The position numbers and the translations under genes are program-made. Under the pieces are notes generated by a model that did no database searches, was not told the DNA's origin, and saw only the letters and a program-made list of their open reading frames with translations. A stretch of 64,000 nt of DNA from an uncultured Spirochaetaceae bacterium. GTDB lineage: Bacteria > Spirochaetota > Spirochaetia > Sphaerochaetales > Sphaerochaetaceae. Below, piece by piece: positions 15,911 through 24,065 of this stretch. The stretch covers positions 124,001 through 188,000 of the forward strand of contig CALXMP010000003.1 of assembly GCA_944389505.1 (NCBI GenBank), written 5' to 3'. How positions within the stretch are numbered: position 1 is the first letter of the stretch; each line of letters begins with the position of its first letter.

Positions 15911-16626
15911 TCTTCCATTACAGGGAGGATGATAACTTCCTTGTGCATTTCAATCCCGCTGCAAAACTTATTGCGCTTCTTTCATATTCGGTCATTGTCT
16001 CATCCGTATCGTCTAGAGTGGTATTCGTACTGGCGCTTCTTCCTATAGTGGCAGCATCCGCAATACATCTTCCCTGGAGGCAGTATCTGAAGGAGAGTGC
16101 GTTCTTCATCGTGCTTGCTGCTATCATGTGCGCTGCATCATATGCATCCGACCACGATGCTGTTGAGAGCGCGGCATCAGCGGTTGCTTTCCTTTCAATG
16201 GTTCTTTCTTCGATATTGCTTATGGATACGACGATGCCTGATGAGCTCTCTCGTTCGCTTGGCTCCGCTCTCTCCCATGTGATAGGAAGGAGGGCATATG
16301 CTCTATCCTCGCTTGTGGAGATAACACTCTCTATGATTCCTCTGATAATCGATGGTTCTGTATGCATGTTCGAAGCGATGAAGGCAAGAGGTGCATCGCC
16401 TCTCTCCCATCCTCTGCGCTTTGTATGCCAGCTTTCGGTCGGCATCCTCTCAGGCCTTCTCGATAAAGCCGAGATCTATATCGATGCCCTGTATAGCAGG
16501 GGCTACGATGCATCGATGCGCCGTGATTGCGCCTCTTATAGCTTCTGGGATTATCTGATGATAGCGATAAGCATAGCCGCGATTGCAGCGGTAATAGCCA
16601 TGAATATACTTAAAGGAGTTCTCTGA
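15895..16626 (+). CDS. bioN: Biotin ECF transporter transmembrane subunit BioN, 243 aa
   Basis: EcfT/CbiQ-family integral membrane coupling protein. It begins MAEAMIFHYREDDNFLVHFN, has about five membrane segments, and carries the cytoplasmic coupling motifs EAMKARGAS (about 161-169) and ALYSRGYDA (about 198-206). GGAG lies 8 nt before the start. Sandwiched between bioM and bioY in one transcription unit. Confidence 0.92.
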   Translation: MAEAMIFHYREDDNFLVHFNPAAKLIALLSYSVIVSSVSSRVVFVLALLPIVAASAIHLPWRQYLKESAFFIVLAAIMCAASYASDHDAVESAASAVAFLSMVLSSILLMDTTMPDELSRSLGSALSHVIGRRAYALSSLVEITLSMIPLIIDGSVCMFEAMKARGASPLSHPLRFVCQLSVGILSGLLDKAEIYIDALYSRGYDASMRRDCASYSFWDYLMIAISIAAIAAVIAMNILKGVL

Positions 16627-17169
16627 ATGGAAAGAAAGCAGATTACAAAGACCGTACTCGTCGCTCTTTTTGCAGCTCTCGTGGCAGCAGGAGCATTCAT
16701 AAAGATTCCGTTTGTTCCTGTTCCGATGACACTGCAGACATTGTTTGCGCTTCTTGCTGCAGCATGCCTGCCACCATCCATGGCTGTATCCAGCATCGTT
16801 ATCTATATCTTCCTTGGCGCAATAGGACTTCCTATCCTCACCGCAGGAGGAGGGCTTGCAGCTGTTCTTGGACCTACCGGAGGCTATCTTTTTGGCATGA
16901 TACCTGGAGTGCTTGCAGGTTCTGCTTTGATGAAAGCCATTGGGAGCAGGATCAGGCTTGCTTCATTGCTTTCCGCCATTGTCACAACGGTATTCATCTA
17001 TCTCGTCGGCTTACCATGGCTTTCCTGGCAGATGGAACTCTCATTTGCTTCTGTTCTTGCAGCAGGGCTTGTTCCATTCATCCCTGGAGATATCCTGAAG
17101 ATTGTTGTCGTATTCTTCATAGCTCCTGTGATCCAGCCACGTGTGAAGGAACTCCTTGAGAGGGAATGA
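16627..17169 (+). CDS. bioY: Biotin-binding S subunit BioY, 180 aa
   Basis: Six-helix substrate-binding membrane protein. The BioY signature is clear: FIKIPFVPVPMTLQTLFALL (about 22-41), followed by YIFLGAIGLPIL and GPTGGYLFG (about 80-88). AAAGGAG lies 8 nt before ATG. It is the last gene of bioMNY. No biotin synthesis genes are seen in the window, consistent with salvage. Confidence 0.96.
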   Translation: MERKQITKTVLVALFAALVAAGAFIKIPFVPVPMTLQTLFALLAAACLPPSMAVSSIVIYIFLGAIGLPILTAGGGLAAVLGPTGGYLFGMIPGVLAGSALMKAIGSRIRLASLLSAIVTTVFIYLVGLPWLSWQMELSFASVLAAGLVPFIPGDILKIVVVFFIAPVIQPRVKELLERE

Positions 17170-17201
17170 TTCCCATTAGGTTTTTACAGTGATTGAATCA
17201 A

Positions 17202-18473
17202 TCAGGCCTGCCGCTTCTGCCTCGGGCCTGTGTATGGAGACAGGCTTCTGTCAGGAGCATACTTGAAATGGAAATCCCAGAGGAAGAGCGATTCCGCATT
17301 CTCCTCGTCATCATAGGATATATCCTTGCACCATGGCACTATGAAATCGGAGTAGGTTATAGGCAGCTTCGTGCCTGTGATCTCCAGATTCTCCTCGAAC
17401 GATGAGAACCGGTAGCCGCTCTTCGCGTATCCCTCCGTCTCTGCCCTTGCTATCCTCATCGCCTGATCTTCCGAGAATGCAGGAATGACGAGTTTGTCGG
17501 ATGAGATGACCTTCTTTGAGCCCTTGCCATTCTTCACAATGAAGGAGACAGGAGCAAAGGTATATGCCTCCATCTCATCGACAAGGCTCTTCACGCTTCC
17601 GACAGCTCCGCTCTGCTTTGCATACTGCTGATACCCCTTGAGCTTCTTCGTCTCCTTCTTCAGCTCTGCTGGAGTCAGGGCCAGAAGCTCTTTATGCTTC
17701 TTGGCAAGAGCCTGGTATTCAGGAGCTGATGGCGTGTCTGCGCTCCTTATTATCCCCTGGACCTTGAGCTCATGCTCAAGCTTCTCAGCTCTCTCCTTGA
17801 GCTCCAGATTCTCCTTCTCTGTCTCCGTCTCAACAGGCTTTACCTTGCTCAGCTTCTCTATGGATTCGCTGAGCTCGGCGATTGTTCTTTCCCTTATGGC
17901 AATCTCATTGTTCAGACGGGCGCATTCCGCTTCCGCTCTGTCGTATTCCTCTTTCATATCAGGGGCTTCAAGAAGATACTGCTTATCGCGGCCTATCATC
18001 TTCCTGCCGCTATCGAGATCCCTTTTGGGCGCCGGACGGAGCGTCATTACAGCCCTGATTGCTATCGTTATGAGCAGGGAGATTATCACAGGGATTGCTG
18101 GAAGCTTTCCTAGAAGCGACCCTATTGCGGCAGGTATGAGGCCCTCAGATGGATGCAGGGCCGATACGACAAGGAAGAAGGGAACGAACAGCCAGAGCGA
18201 ATACAGGATTACCGATATGCCTTTGTGGGTGAAGAGTGAGAATCCCTGGAAGATCAGCATTATGCTCAGAGCAAGTGTCACATCCCCTGTGAAGATAAGG
18301 CCTCCGCCTATGACGGATGCTATCGCATTCTGGACCTTGTACAGCATAGTATTCTCACCGAATGCCCCGCTCGAGAACAGCATCGAAATGATGAAAAGGA
18401 ATACGCCGAGGCCTATGAAGATAAGGGCTGCTGCCAGTCCTGATAGCTCATTTCCTGTTTCCCTATCGTCCAT
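17202..18473 (-). CDS. Membrane protein with coiled coil, unknown function, 423 aa
   Basis: I do not recognise a named family. About four hydrophobic segments occupy residues 10-145. Then comes a charged coiled coil (about 175-245; repeated E/K-rich heptads such as ELSESIEKLSKV) and a C-terminal globular region of about 150 residues. A basic, Pro-rich tail closes the protein. Its N-terminus overlaps the stop of the GHKL kinase gene by 11 nt, so the two are translationally coupled and may work together, for instance as sensor and effector. Converges with bioY. Confidence 0.7.
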   Translation of the reverse strand: MDDRETGNELSGLAAALIFIGLGVFLFIISMLFSSGAFGENTMLYKVQNAIASVIGGGLIFTGDVTLALSIMLIFQGFSLFTHKGISVILYSLWLFVPFFLVVSALHPSEGLIPAAIGSLLGKLPAIPVIISLLITIAIRAVMTLRPAPKRDLDSGRKMIGRDKQYLLEAPDMKEEYDRAEAECARLNNEIAIRERTIAELSESIEKLSKVKPVETETEKENLELKERAEKLEHELKVQGIIRSADTPSAPEYQALAKKHKELLALTPAELKKETKKLKGYQQYAKQSGAVGSVKSLVDEMEAYTFAPVSFIVKNGKGSKKVISSDKLVIPAFSEDQAMRIARAETEGYAKSGYRFSSFEENLEITGTKLPITYSDFIVPWCKDISYDDEENAESLFLWDFHFKYAPDRSLSPYTGPRQKRQA

Positions 18474-19725
18474 TCCTTCCCCCTAAAGGTATCGATGCAG
18501 CTACGGTGAAGATAGAACCATCTGCTGTGAATGACACCGTTCCTCCCATGCTGCGCACAGCATCCTTTATATTGTTTATGCCAAGGCCGTGGTTGCGGCT
18601 GTCATCCTTATGCGTGATGAATGAACCATCCTCTGCCTGCCTTATTTCACCACTGTAGCTATTCTGGCAGATGAATGTAAACACATCGTCCTTCTCCACA
18701 AGGCTTGCTTTGATTGTTCTGTCTGGTGGATCCGCTTCCAGTGCATTGTCCAGGGAGTTCGCTATAAGAGTGCATAGCTCTGTCTCGTCCAGTGTGATAT
18801 TGTGGATATCAACGGTAATGTCCATATTTATTCCCTGGATTCTTGCCATCTGGTATTTCGAGTTCAGCACCGCATTTATAAGCGTGTTGTCTGTGAATGT
18901 CCTTGTAAGGGAGGAGAACTCCGTCCCAAGCTCCTTGAAGTATGCTATTGCCTTGTCATTCTCCCCAAGGTCAAGATATGTCGCGATTACAGTGAACTGG
19001 TTCATGAGGTCATGCTTGAACTTCCTGAAGCTCAGCTGCTGGTTCTCGACCTCCTGATAGTATCCCGTGCGTTCCTTGAGCTTCGAATTCTCCTCGGCAA
19101 GCTTTGTGCTCTTCCCCGCCTGATAAAGCAGCGGGAACATCGCAGTGGATGCGCACATTGAGAACAATGTCATCATTATCGTGATGGTCAGATGCATCGG
19201 AGGGCTCGATACGAGCATGAGGATCAGGAGAGGAGGGCAGAGCGCTATGAATGCGATATAGCCCCAGGTGCCTTCGGTAAGCGAATCCAGCGCGGACTTG
19301 TCCGCGAACCTTTTGATGTACTCCCGGAAGATGGAGAAATAGGTGAGGCACAGCGCGATGATCAGGAACAGCACGATGACATGGAATATCCTTGCGATAT
19401 GGTAATTGAGCAGGATATCCAGCCAGCTTATCGTGAAGAATGACCATGATCCGATTATCGAGAAGAACAGCGAGCAGAATGCCGCCATCCTTACAAGCGC
19501 TCCCTTATAGAAGATCACCATATAGAGAGCAAAGAGTGCGAATGAAAGGATGAATGACGGCACGAAATCAGGGATAATCGGGAAGAGGCATATAATGCAC
19601 AGCATTGCCCAGGATATGGTCTGGGCGCACTTGTTGGCATATCTTTCCTGCAGGAATTCCGGGATTGCCCTGCTGATGCTCGACGCGATTATGATCGAGA
19701 GTATGAAGTGAAGTGCCGCATGCAT
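18463..19725 (-). CDS. GHKL-type sensor histidine kinase, 420 aa
   Basis: Seven or so hydrophobic segments fill residues 1-205, followed by a short coiled coil and a kinase core of the AgrC/ComD (HPK10, GHKL) type. The phospho-acceptor block is FRKFKHDLMNQFTVI (His near 243), the N box LCTLIANSLDNALEA (about 320) and the G box NHGLGINNI (about 385). Peptide-sensing kinases of this group normally sit beside a LytTR response regulator, but none is adjacent. It is coupled to the coiled-coil membrane protein downstream. The ligand is unknown. Confidence 0.83.
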   Translation of the reverse strand: MHAALHFILSIIIASSISRAIPEFLQERYANKCAQTISWAMLCIICLFPIIPDFVPSFILSFALFALYMVIFYKGALVRMAAFCSLFFSIIGSWSFFTISWLDILLNYHIARIFHVIVLFLIIALCLTYFSIFREYIKRFADKSALDSLTEGTWGYIAFIALCPPLLILMLVSSPPMHLTITIMMTLFSMCASTAMFPLLYQAGKSTKLAEENSKLKERTGYYQEVENQQLSFRKFKHDLMNQFTVIATYLDLGENDKAIAYFKELGTEFSSLTRTFTDNTLINAVLNSKYQMARIQGINMDITVDIHNITLDETELCTLIANSLDNALEADPPDRTIKASLVEKDDVFTFICQNSYSGEIRQAEDGSFITHKDDSRNHGLGINNIKDAVRSMGGTVSFTADGSIFTVAASIPLGGRNGR

Positions 19726-19802
19726 GTCTAAGACAATAGCACATTGCCGCGATTAACAGAAGTTTCCTTGCATGTGTCCCCTCCGATGAATACAATCGAG
19801 CT

Positions 19803-20705
19803 ATGTTTGTCAGGATAGTAGGAGCAGGAGCTGTCGGCATAGTCGTTGCTGATAAGCTCTCGGCAGTTGCGGATACGGCGTTCATCATCAATGAGGAAAG
19901 ACGGGAAAGATATAAGAGCGGGGTCATGCTGAATGGCCGTAAGCTTTCCATTCCCTGCATTACGTCTGGCGATGCCTCTCCTGCGGATCTCCTGATATTC
20001 GCAGTCAAGAACTTCTCACTTGAGGAGGCTATTGAGGAGGCGCGTCCTTTCGTCGGCCCTGATACGCTCATCATGCCTCTTCTGAATGGCATCGAGGCTG
20101 AAGATGTTCTTTCTGCTGCATTCGGAGAGGAGAAGGTTGTCTATGCATTCATATCCGATCTCTCATCTGTTCATTCAGGACTCAGCACTACATGCTTTTC
20201 CGAAGGCGGGAATATCGTATTCGGAGAGAGGGATGGATCGGCATCTGAGCGTATCCTTAAGCTGAAGGAGCTCTTCGAGGCAGCAGGACAGAGGTATACG
20301 GTACCTGATGATATCCTCCATGAGAAATGGTGGAAGTTCATGCTGAATACCTGTTTCAATACCCTCTCTGCGATAATCGATGCAGATTATGCTACGATTT
20401 CCTCAAGCAGGGACTTCATCCGTGCAGTGAGGCTTGTTGCGCGCGAGGTCCAGACAGTTGCTGCTGCGGAGGGGATAAAGCTCACCCAGTCCGATGTCGA
20501 GGAGATGATAGCCCGTGTGACATCGCTCCGCGATCATGGGAAGACTTCGATGCTTCAGGATGTGGAGGCAGCGAGGGAGACTGAGAATAGGTATTTCGCC
20601 GGAGCTGTATCGAGGCTGGGGAAGAAGCATTCCATTGCTGTTCCTCTCTGTGATTTCATTCAGATTCTGCTGGAGGCTAGGCGCGATGTCATCAGGAGCA
20701 TGTGA
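19803..20705 (+). CDS. panE: Ketopantoate reductase family (PanE/ApbA), 300 aa
   Basis: Reduces 2-dehydropantoate to pantoate with NADPH in pantothenate and CoA synthesis. The Rossmann motif VGAGAVG is at residues 6-12, VKNFSLEEA near 69 replaces the usual VK-x-x-x-T region, and PLLNGIEAED (about 92) and HEKWWKFMLNTCFN (about 170-185, containing the catalytic Lys) are typical. Length is normal. Other pan genes are not in the window, and paralogues of this family act on other 2-keto acids, so the substrate is probable rather than certain. Overlaps the DprA-like gene by 20 nt. Confidence 0.85.
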   Translation: MFVRIVGAGAVGIVVADKLSAVADTAFIINEERRERYKSGVMLNGRKLSIPCITSGDASPADLLIFAVKNFSLEEAIEEARPFVGPDTLIMPLLNGIEAEDVLSAAFGEEKVVYAFISDLSSVHSGLSTTCFSEGGNIVFGERDGSASERILKLKELFEAAGQRYTVPDDILHEKWWKFMLNTCFNTLSAIIDADYATISSSRDFIRAVRLVAREVQTVAAAEGIKLTQSDVEEMIARVTSLRDHGKTSMLQDVEAARETENRYFAGAVSRLGKKHSIAVPLCDFIQILLEARRDVIRSM

Positions 20706-21582
20706 AGAGGCAAAATGCTACGAGACCCTTCTCTGCCTCTATGGATGGGACAGGAAGAAGGCTTATCAGGTATATTCGGAGCTTGCGCACAGGACCGATA
20801 CCGCAGAACCATTCGCATCGTATGCAGAAAGGTATGGCGGGATCATTGGGAATACGGAGGAGGCCCTCGGTATATGGAGGACCGTCCGCGATGCGTTCGA
20901 CAGCCAGTCCTTTCCTTTCACGGTTCTTACTCCGGAATCAGTATATTTCCCACGCATGAAAGGAGAGTTCTTCCCGTTCATATATGCCTCTGGCGATATC
21001 TCCCTCCTGCAGAGGAAGATCGTCACGATGACAGGCATGCCCCATCCATCGATACAGGGCCGGAGCGATATGCTGGGAGCTGCAGGTGCGTTGATGAAGG
21101 AGGATGGTGTTGTGATGGCACCGCTTGATGCAGGGCTTCCATCATTTGCACTTCAGGTTGCGCTCCGTTTCCGCGGAAGCGCTATCGGAGTTCTCTCGAC
21201 TTCGCTCTCGAAATGCCAGTCCGAGCAGCTTGTGCCGCTGCAGAAAGAGCTGATGGAGAAAGCGCTTGTGCTTACCGTATTCGCCCCATCGAGAAAGACC
21301 GAGAGATGGTTCGGAAAAATAAGGAACAGCTTCATAGCCTCGATCTCCGATTCTGTCTTCGTCGCGGAGGAGAAGGATGGTGGTCCCTCCTGGTCGATTG
21401 CCGATCCTGCTGTCGAGCATGGAGCTAAGCTTATGGTCCCTATTTTTGCATCTTCCAACCCTGAGTATCAGTGGACGAAGAAGAGGGTTGAGGATGGCGC
21501 TCTCGTATACAGCAGGGAAAAGGATATAAAGAAGCTTCTCCCGAAGAAGGAAAGGGAAATCCTCCCCGATCTATTCTCTTGA
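20686..21582 (+). CDS. dprA: Divergent DprA/Smf-family protein, 298 aa
   Basis: DprA loads RecA onto incoming single-stranded DNA. This protein keeps the overall plan: helical N-terminus and a Rossmann-like core from KIVTMTGMPHPS (about 111) through RNSFIASISDSVFVAEEKDG, which parallels the RNRIIAGLS signature, to a C-terminal tail. The usual GSR and SGLARGID motifs are replaced, so nucleic-acid binding may be altered. Start ATG 20686 has GGAGG 9 nt upstream and overlaps panE. Could be a spirochaete-specific offshoot of the family; topA, its usual neighbour, is 34 kb away. Confidence 0.72.
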   Translation: MSSGACEEAKCYETLLCLYGWDRKKAYQVYSELAHRTDTAEPFASYAERYGGIIGNTEEALGIWRTVRDAFDSQSFPFTVLTPESVYFPRMKGEFFPFIYASGDISLLQRKIVTMTGMPHPSIQGRSDMLGAAGALMKEDGVVMAPLDAGLPSFALQVALRFRGSAIGVLSTSLSKCQSEQLVPLQKELMEKALVLTVFAPSRKTERWFGKIRNSFIASISDSVFVAEEKDGGPSWSIADPAVEHGAKLMVPIFASSNPEYQWTKKRVEDGALVYSREKDIKKLLPKKEREILPDLFS

Positions 21583-21633
21583 CCATATATTCTGACGTGA
21601 ATAGGATATACGCGGAAAATAAAAGGTGTTTTT

Positions 21634-23427
21634 ATGAAAGATATTACAGCTGACCAGCTTAGAAAGCTCTACATTGATTTCTTTGTCTCGAAAGGGCATA
21701 AGCAGATATCAGGGGCATCATTGATTCCTGAGAATGATCCTACTGTCCTCTTTACTACAGCAGGAATGCATCCTCTTGTTCCATATATCCTCGGAGCAGA
21801 GCATCCGGCAGGCACAAGGCTTACGGATTACCAGAAGTGCATCCGTACCGGCGATATCGATAGCGTAGGCGATCCGCATCATCTCACATTCTTCGAGATG
21901 CTTGGCAACTGGTCGCTCGGCGATTACTTCAAGAAGGAGATGATAGGCTATAGCTTTGAGTTCCTCACGAAGGTCCTCGGGATTCCTGTCGACCGTCTTT
22001 CTGTCACTGTCTTCGAGGGCGATGCGGAGGTACCTCGCGATGAGGAGGCTGCTGCAAGATGGATAGAGCTCGGGATCGATCCTTCCCATGTCTATTTCAT
22101 GCCACGTGAGGATAACTGGTGGGGACCTGCAGGCGAGACCGGTCCTTGCGGCCCTGATTCTGAGATGTTCTTCGATACGGGACGCCCCGCATGCGGTCCG
22201 GACTGCAAGCCAGGATGCAAGTGCGGCAAGTACTTCGAGATCTGGAATGATGTATTCATGCAGTACAGGAAGGAAGCCGATGGCACCTACCATGAGATGG
22301 CAAGGAAGTGCATCGATACTGGAATGGGAATCGAGAGAACCGTTGCTGTCCTCCAGGGAAAGAAGAGCGTCTATGAGACCGAGGTATTCCAGCCCATCAT
22401 CCGCAGGATTGAGGAGCTTTCCGGAAGGAAATATGGTGAGAATGAGGATGATGATATCTCAATAAGGATTATCTCCGACCATATCAGAACATCTGTCTTC
22501 ATCCTCGGCGATCAGAAGGCAATCGCTCCATCCAACGTTGGCCAGGGCTATATCCTCAGAAGGCTCATCAGAAGGGCAGTGCGCCATGGTAAGAAGATCG
22601 GAATCGACCATGCATTCCTTTCCGGACTTGCAGATGTCGTGCTCTCCCTCTATTCAGCTCCGTATCCAGAGCTTGAGGAGCACAGGGAGTTCATCCATGA
22701 GGAGCTCCTTAAGGAAGAGGAGAAGTTCTCCCAGACCCTTACTAAGGGTGAGAAGGAGTTTGAGAAGATGCTCCCCAATCTGATGAAGGGCAACAGCCGT
22801 GTCATCTCCGGACGTCTTGCATTCAAGCTCTATGATACCTATGGATTCCCGATCGAGCTTACGACCGAGCTTGCCGCAGAGCATGGCTTCACTGTTGATA
22901 TCGATGGATTCCATACAGCATTCGAGAAGCATCAGGAGCTCTCAAGGGCAGGTGCTGAGCAGCAGTTCAAGGGTGGTCTTGCAGACCATAGCGAGCAGAC
23001 GACTGCTCTCCATACAGCAACTCATCTTCTCCATGCAGCGCTCCGCCGCGTTCTGGGAACGCACGTCGGACAGAAGGGCTCGAACATTACTGCAGAAAGA
23101 CTCAGATTCGACTTCACCCATCCTGAGCCGATGACAAAGGAGCAGGTGCAGGAGGTTGAGGATCTTGTCAATGATGCTATAAAGAGAGATCTTCCTGTAA
23201 CATGCGAGACGATGTCGCTCGAGGATGCCAAGAATTCCGGAGCTATCGCTTTCTTCGATTCAAAGTACGGCGAGATGGTCAAGGTCTATACGATCGGTGA
23301 TTTCTCCAAGGAGGTATGCGGAGGCCCGCATGTGACGCATACTGGCGATATGGGGCATTTCCATATCCTCAAGGAGCAGTCCTCCTCAGCTGGTGTAAGA
23401 AGAATAAAGGCTGTGCTTGAGAAGTAG
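21634..23427 (+). CDS. alaS: Alanyl-tRNA synthetase, short form, 597 aa
   Basis: Charges tRNA-Ala. The class II catalytic core opens at DQLRKLYIDFFVSKGHKQIS; ISDHIRTSVFILGDQ and QGYILRRLIRRAVRHG lie in the tRNA-recognition part. The editing domain has HTATH (His460, His464) and CGGPHVTHTG. The chain stops right after editing: the C-Ala domain of about 280 residues found in most bacteria is missing. The ORF ends cleanly and the same short form is known in Borrelia and Treponema, so this is natural rather than a truncation. AGGTG precedes the ATG. Confidence 0.96.
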   Translation: MKDITADQLRKLYIDFFVSKGHKQISGASLIPENDPTVLFTTAGMHPLVPYILGAEHPAGTRLTDYQKCIRTGDIDSVGDPHHLTFFEMLGNWSLGDYFKKEMIGYSFEFLTKVLGIPVDRLSVTVFEGDAEVPRDEEAAARWIELGIDPSHVYFMPREDNWWGPAGETGPCGPDSEMFFDTGRPACGPDCKPGCKCGKYFEIWNDVFMQYRKEADGTYHEMARKCIDTGMGIERTVAVLQGKKSVYETEVFQPIIRRIEELSGRKYGENEDDDISIRIISDHIRTSVFILGDQKAIAPSNVGQGYILRRLIRRAVRHGKKIGIDHAFLSGLADVVLSLYSAPYPELEEHREFIHEELLKEEEKFSQTLTKGEKEFEKMLPNLMKGNSRVISGRLAFKLYDTYGFPIELTTELAAEHGFTVDIDGFHTAFEKHQELSRAGAEQQFKGGLADHSEQTTALHTATHLLHAALRRVLGTHVGQKGSNITAERLRFDFTHPEPMTKEQVQEVEDLVNDAIKRDLPVTCETMSLEDAKNSGAIAFFDSKYGEMVKVYTIGDFSKEVCGGPHVTHTGDMGHFHILKEQSSSAGVRRIKAVLEK

Positions 23428-23457
23428 CACAGCCATGGAAATGGAATGCAGGCTCTG

Positions 23458-23994
23458 TCAGGCGTTGTCCGATGGGGCCTGTTTCTTTCCTTCTGCGATT
23501 ATCCGCTCAAGCTCCGCATGGAATTCCTCTGTCGTGTCGTAGACAACCTTTCCAAGCGGACCTTTTGGCCTGAATGGCCTTGAGCCTATCGTATACTCGT
23601 ATTTCGTCCCTGATATAACAGCATAGACGCGCGAGCCGAGAAGCTTTCCCTTCTCTCCCTGTAGGTACTCCTTTCCTGCGCTTTCGAGGTCCTCGAACGA
23701 GAAGAGCTCGATGTCTCCGCGCATTCCGATCGCTGCTTTCCTTTTATCTGGATCCGTGACGACGATTATGCCTTCGCCCTTGTCATTCATGAGACGCTTC
23801 ACTGTTGTGAAGTTGAGAGCTCTTTCCTTCATAAGCTTCAGGAGATTGTTCTCGATGGTTCCCATCTCCTGCTGATAGCTTGCAGCGGAGCGGGCCCTGC
23901 GCTTTTTCGAAGTAATCATGGCATAGAAATTGAAGAGCGTAACCGCTATGAGAACCATTAGGAGTATATACATTAGAATGTCTTTGATATTCAT
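23458..23994 (-). CDS. Membrane-anchored hypothetical protein, 178 aa
   Basis: No family recognised. One N-terminal membrane segment (MNIKDILMYILLMVLIAVTL) followed by a basic stop-transfer (KKRRAR) and a cytosolic domain of about 140 residues with VTDPDKRKAAIGMRGDIELF. Start ATG 23994 puts the membrane segment at the N-terminus; the open frame extends to a TTG at 24030 without support. Convergent with alaS and divergent from the sigma-54 activator. Confidence 0.65.
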   Translation of the reverse strand: MNIKDILMYILLMVLIAVTLFNFYAMITSKKRRARSAASYQQEMGTIENNLLKLMKERALNFTTVKRLMNDKGEGIIVVTDPDKRKAAIGMRGDIELFSFEDLESAGKEYLQGEKGKLLGSRVYAVISGTKYEYTIGSRPFRPKGPLGKVVYDTTEEFHAELERIIAEGKKQAPSDNA

Positions 23995-24030
23995 ATCATC
24001 AATGATAGCAGGGAAGCTACCTTGGCACAA

Positions 24031-24059
24031 TTGCGATACATGGCCAGCTAAATTATAAT
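24031..24059 (+). promoter_or_regulatory. Promoter of the sigma-54 activator gene
   Basis: TTGCGA (24031-24036), 17-bp spacer, perfect TATAAT (24054-24059). Predicted transcription start falls at about 24066, the A of the start codon, so the mRNA may be leaderless, although AAGGA touches the ATG. Confidence 0.6.
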
Positions 24060-24065
24060 CAAGGA

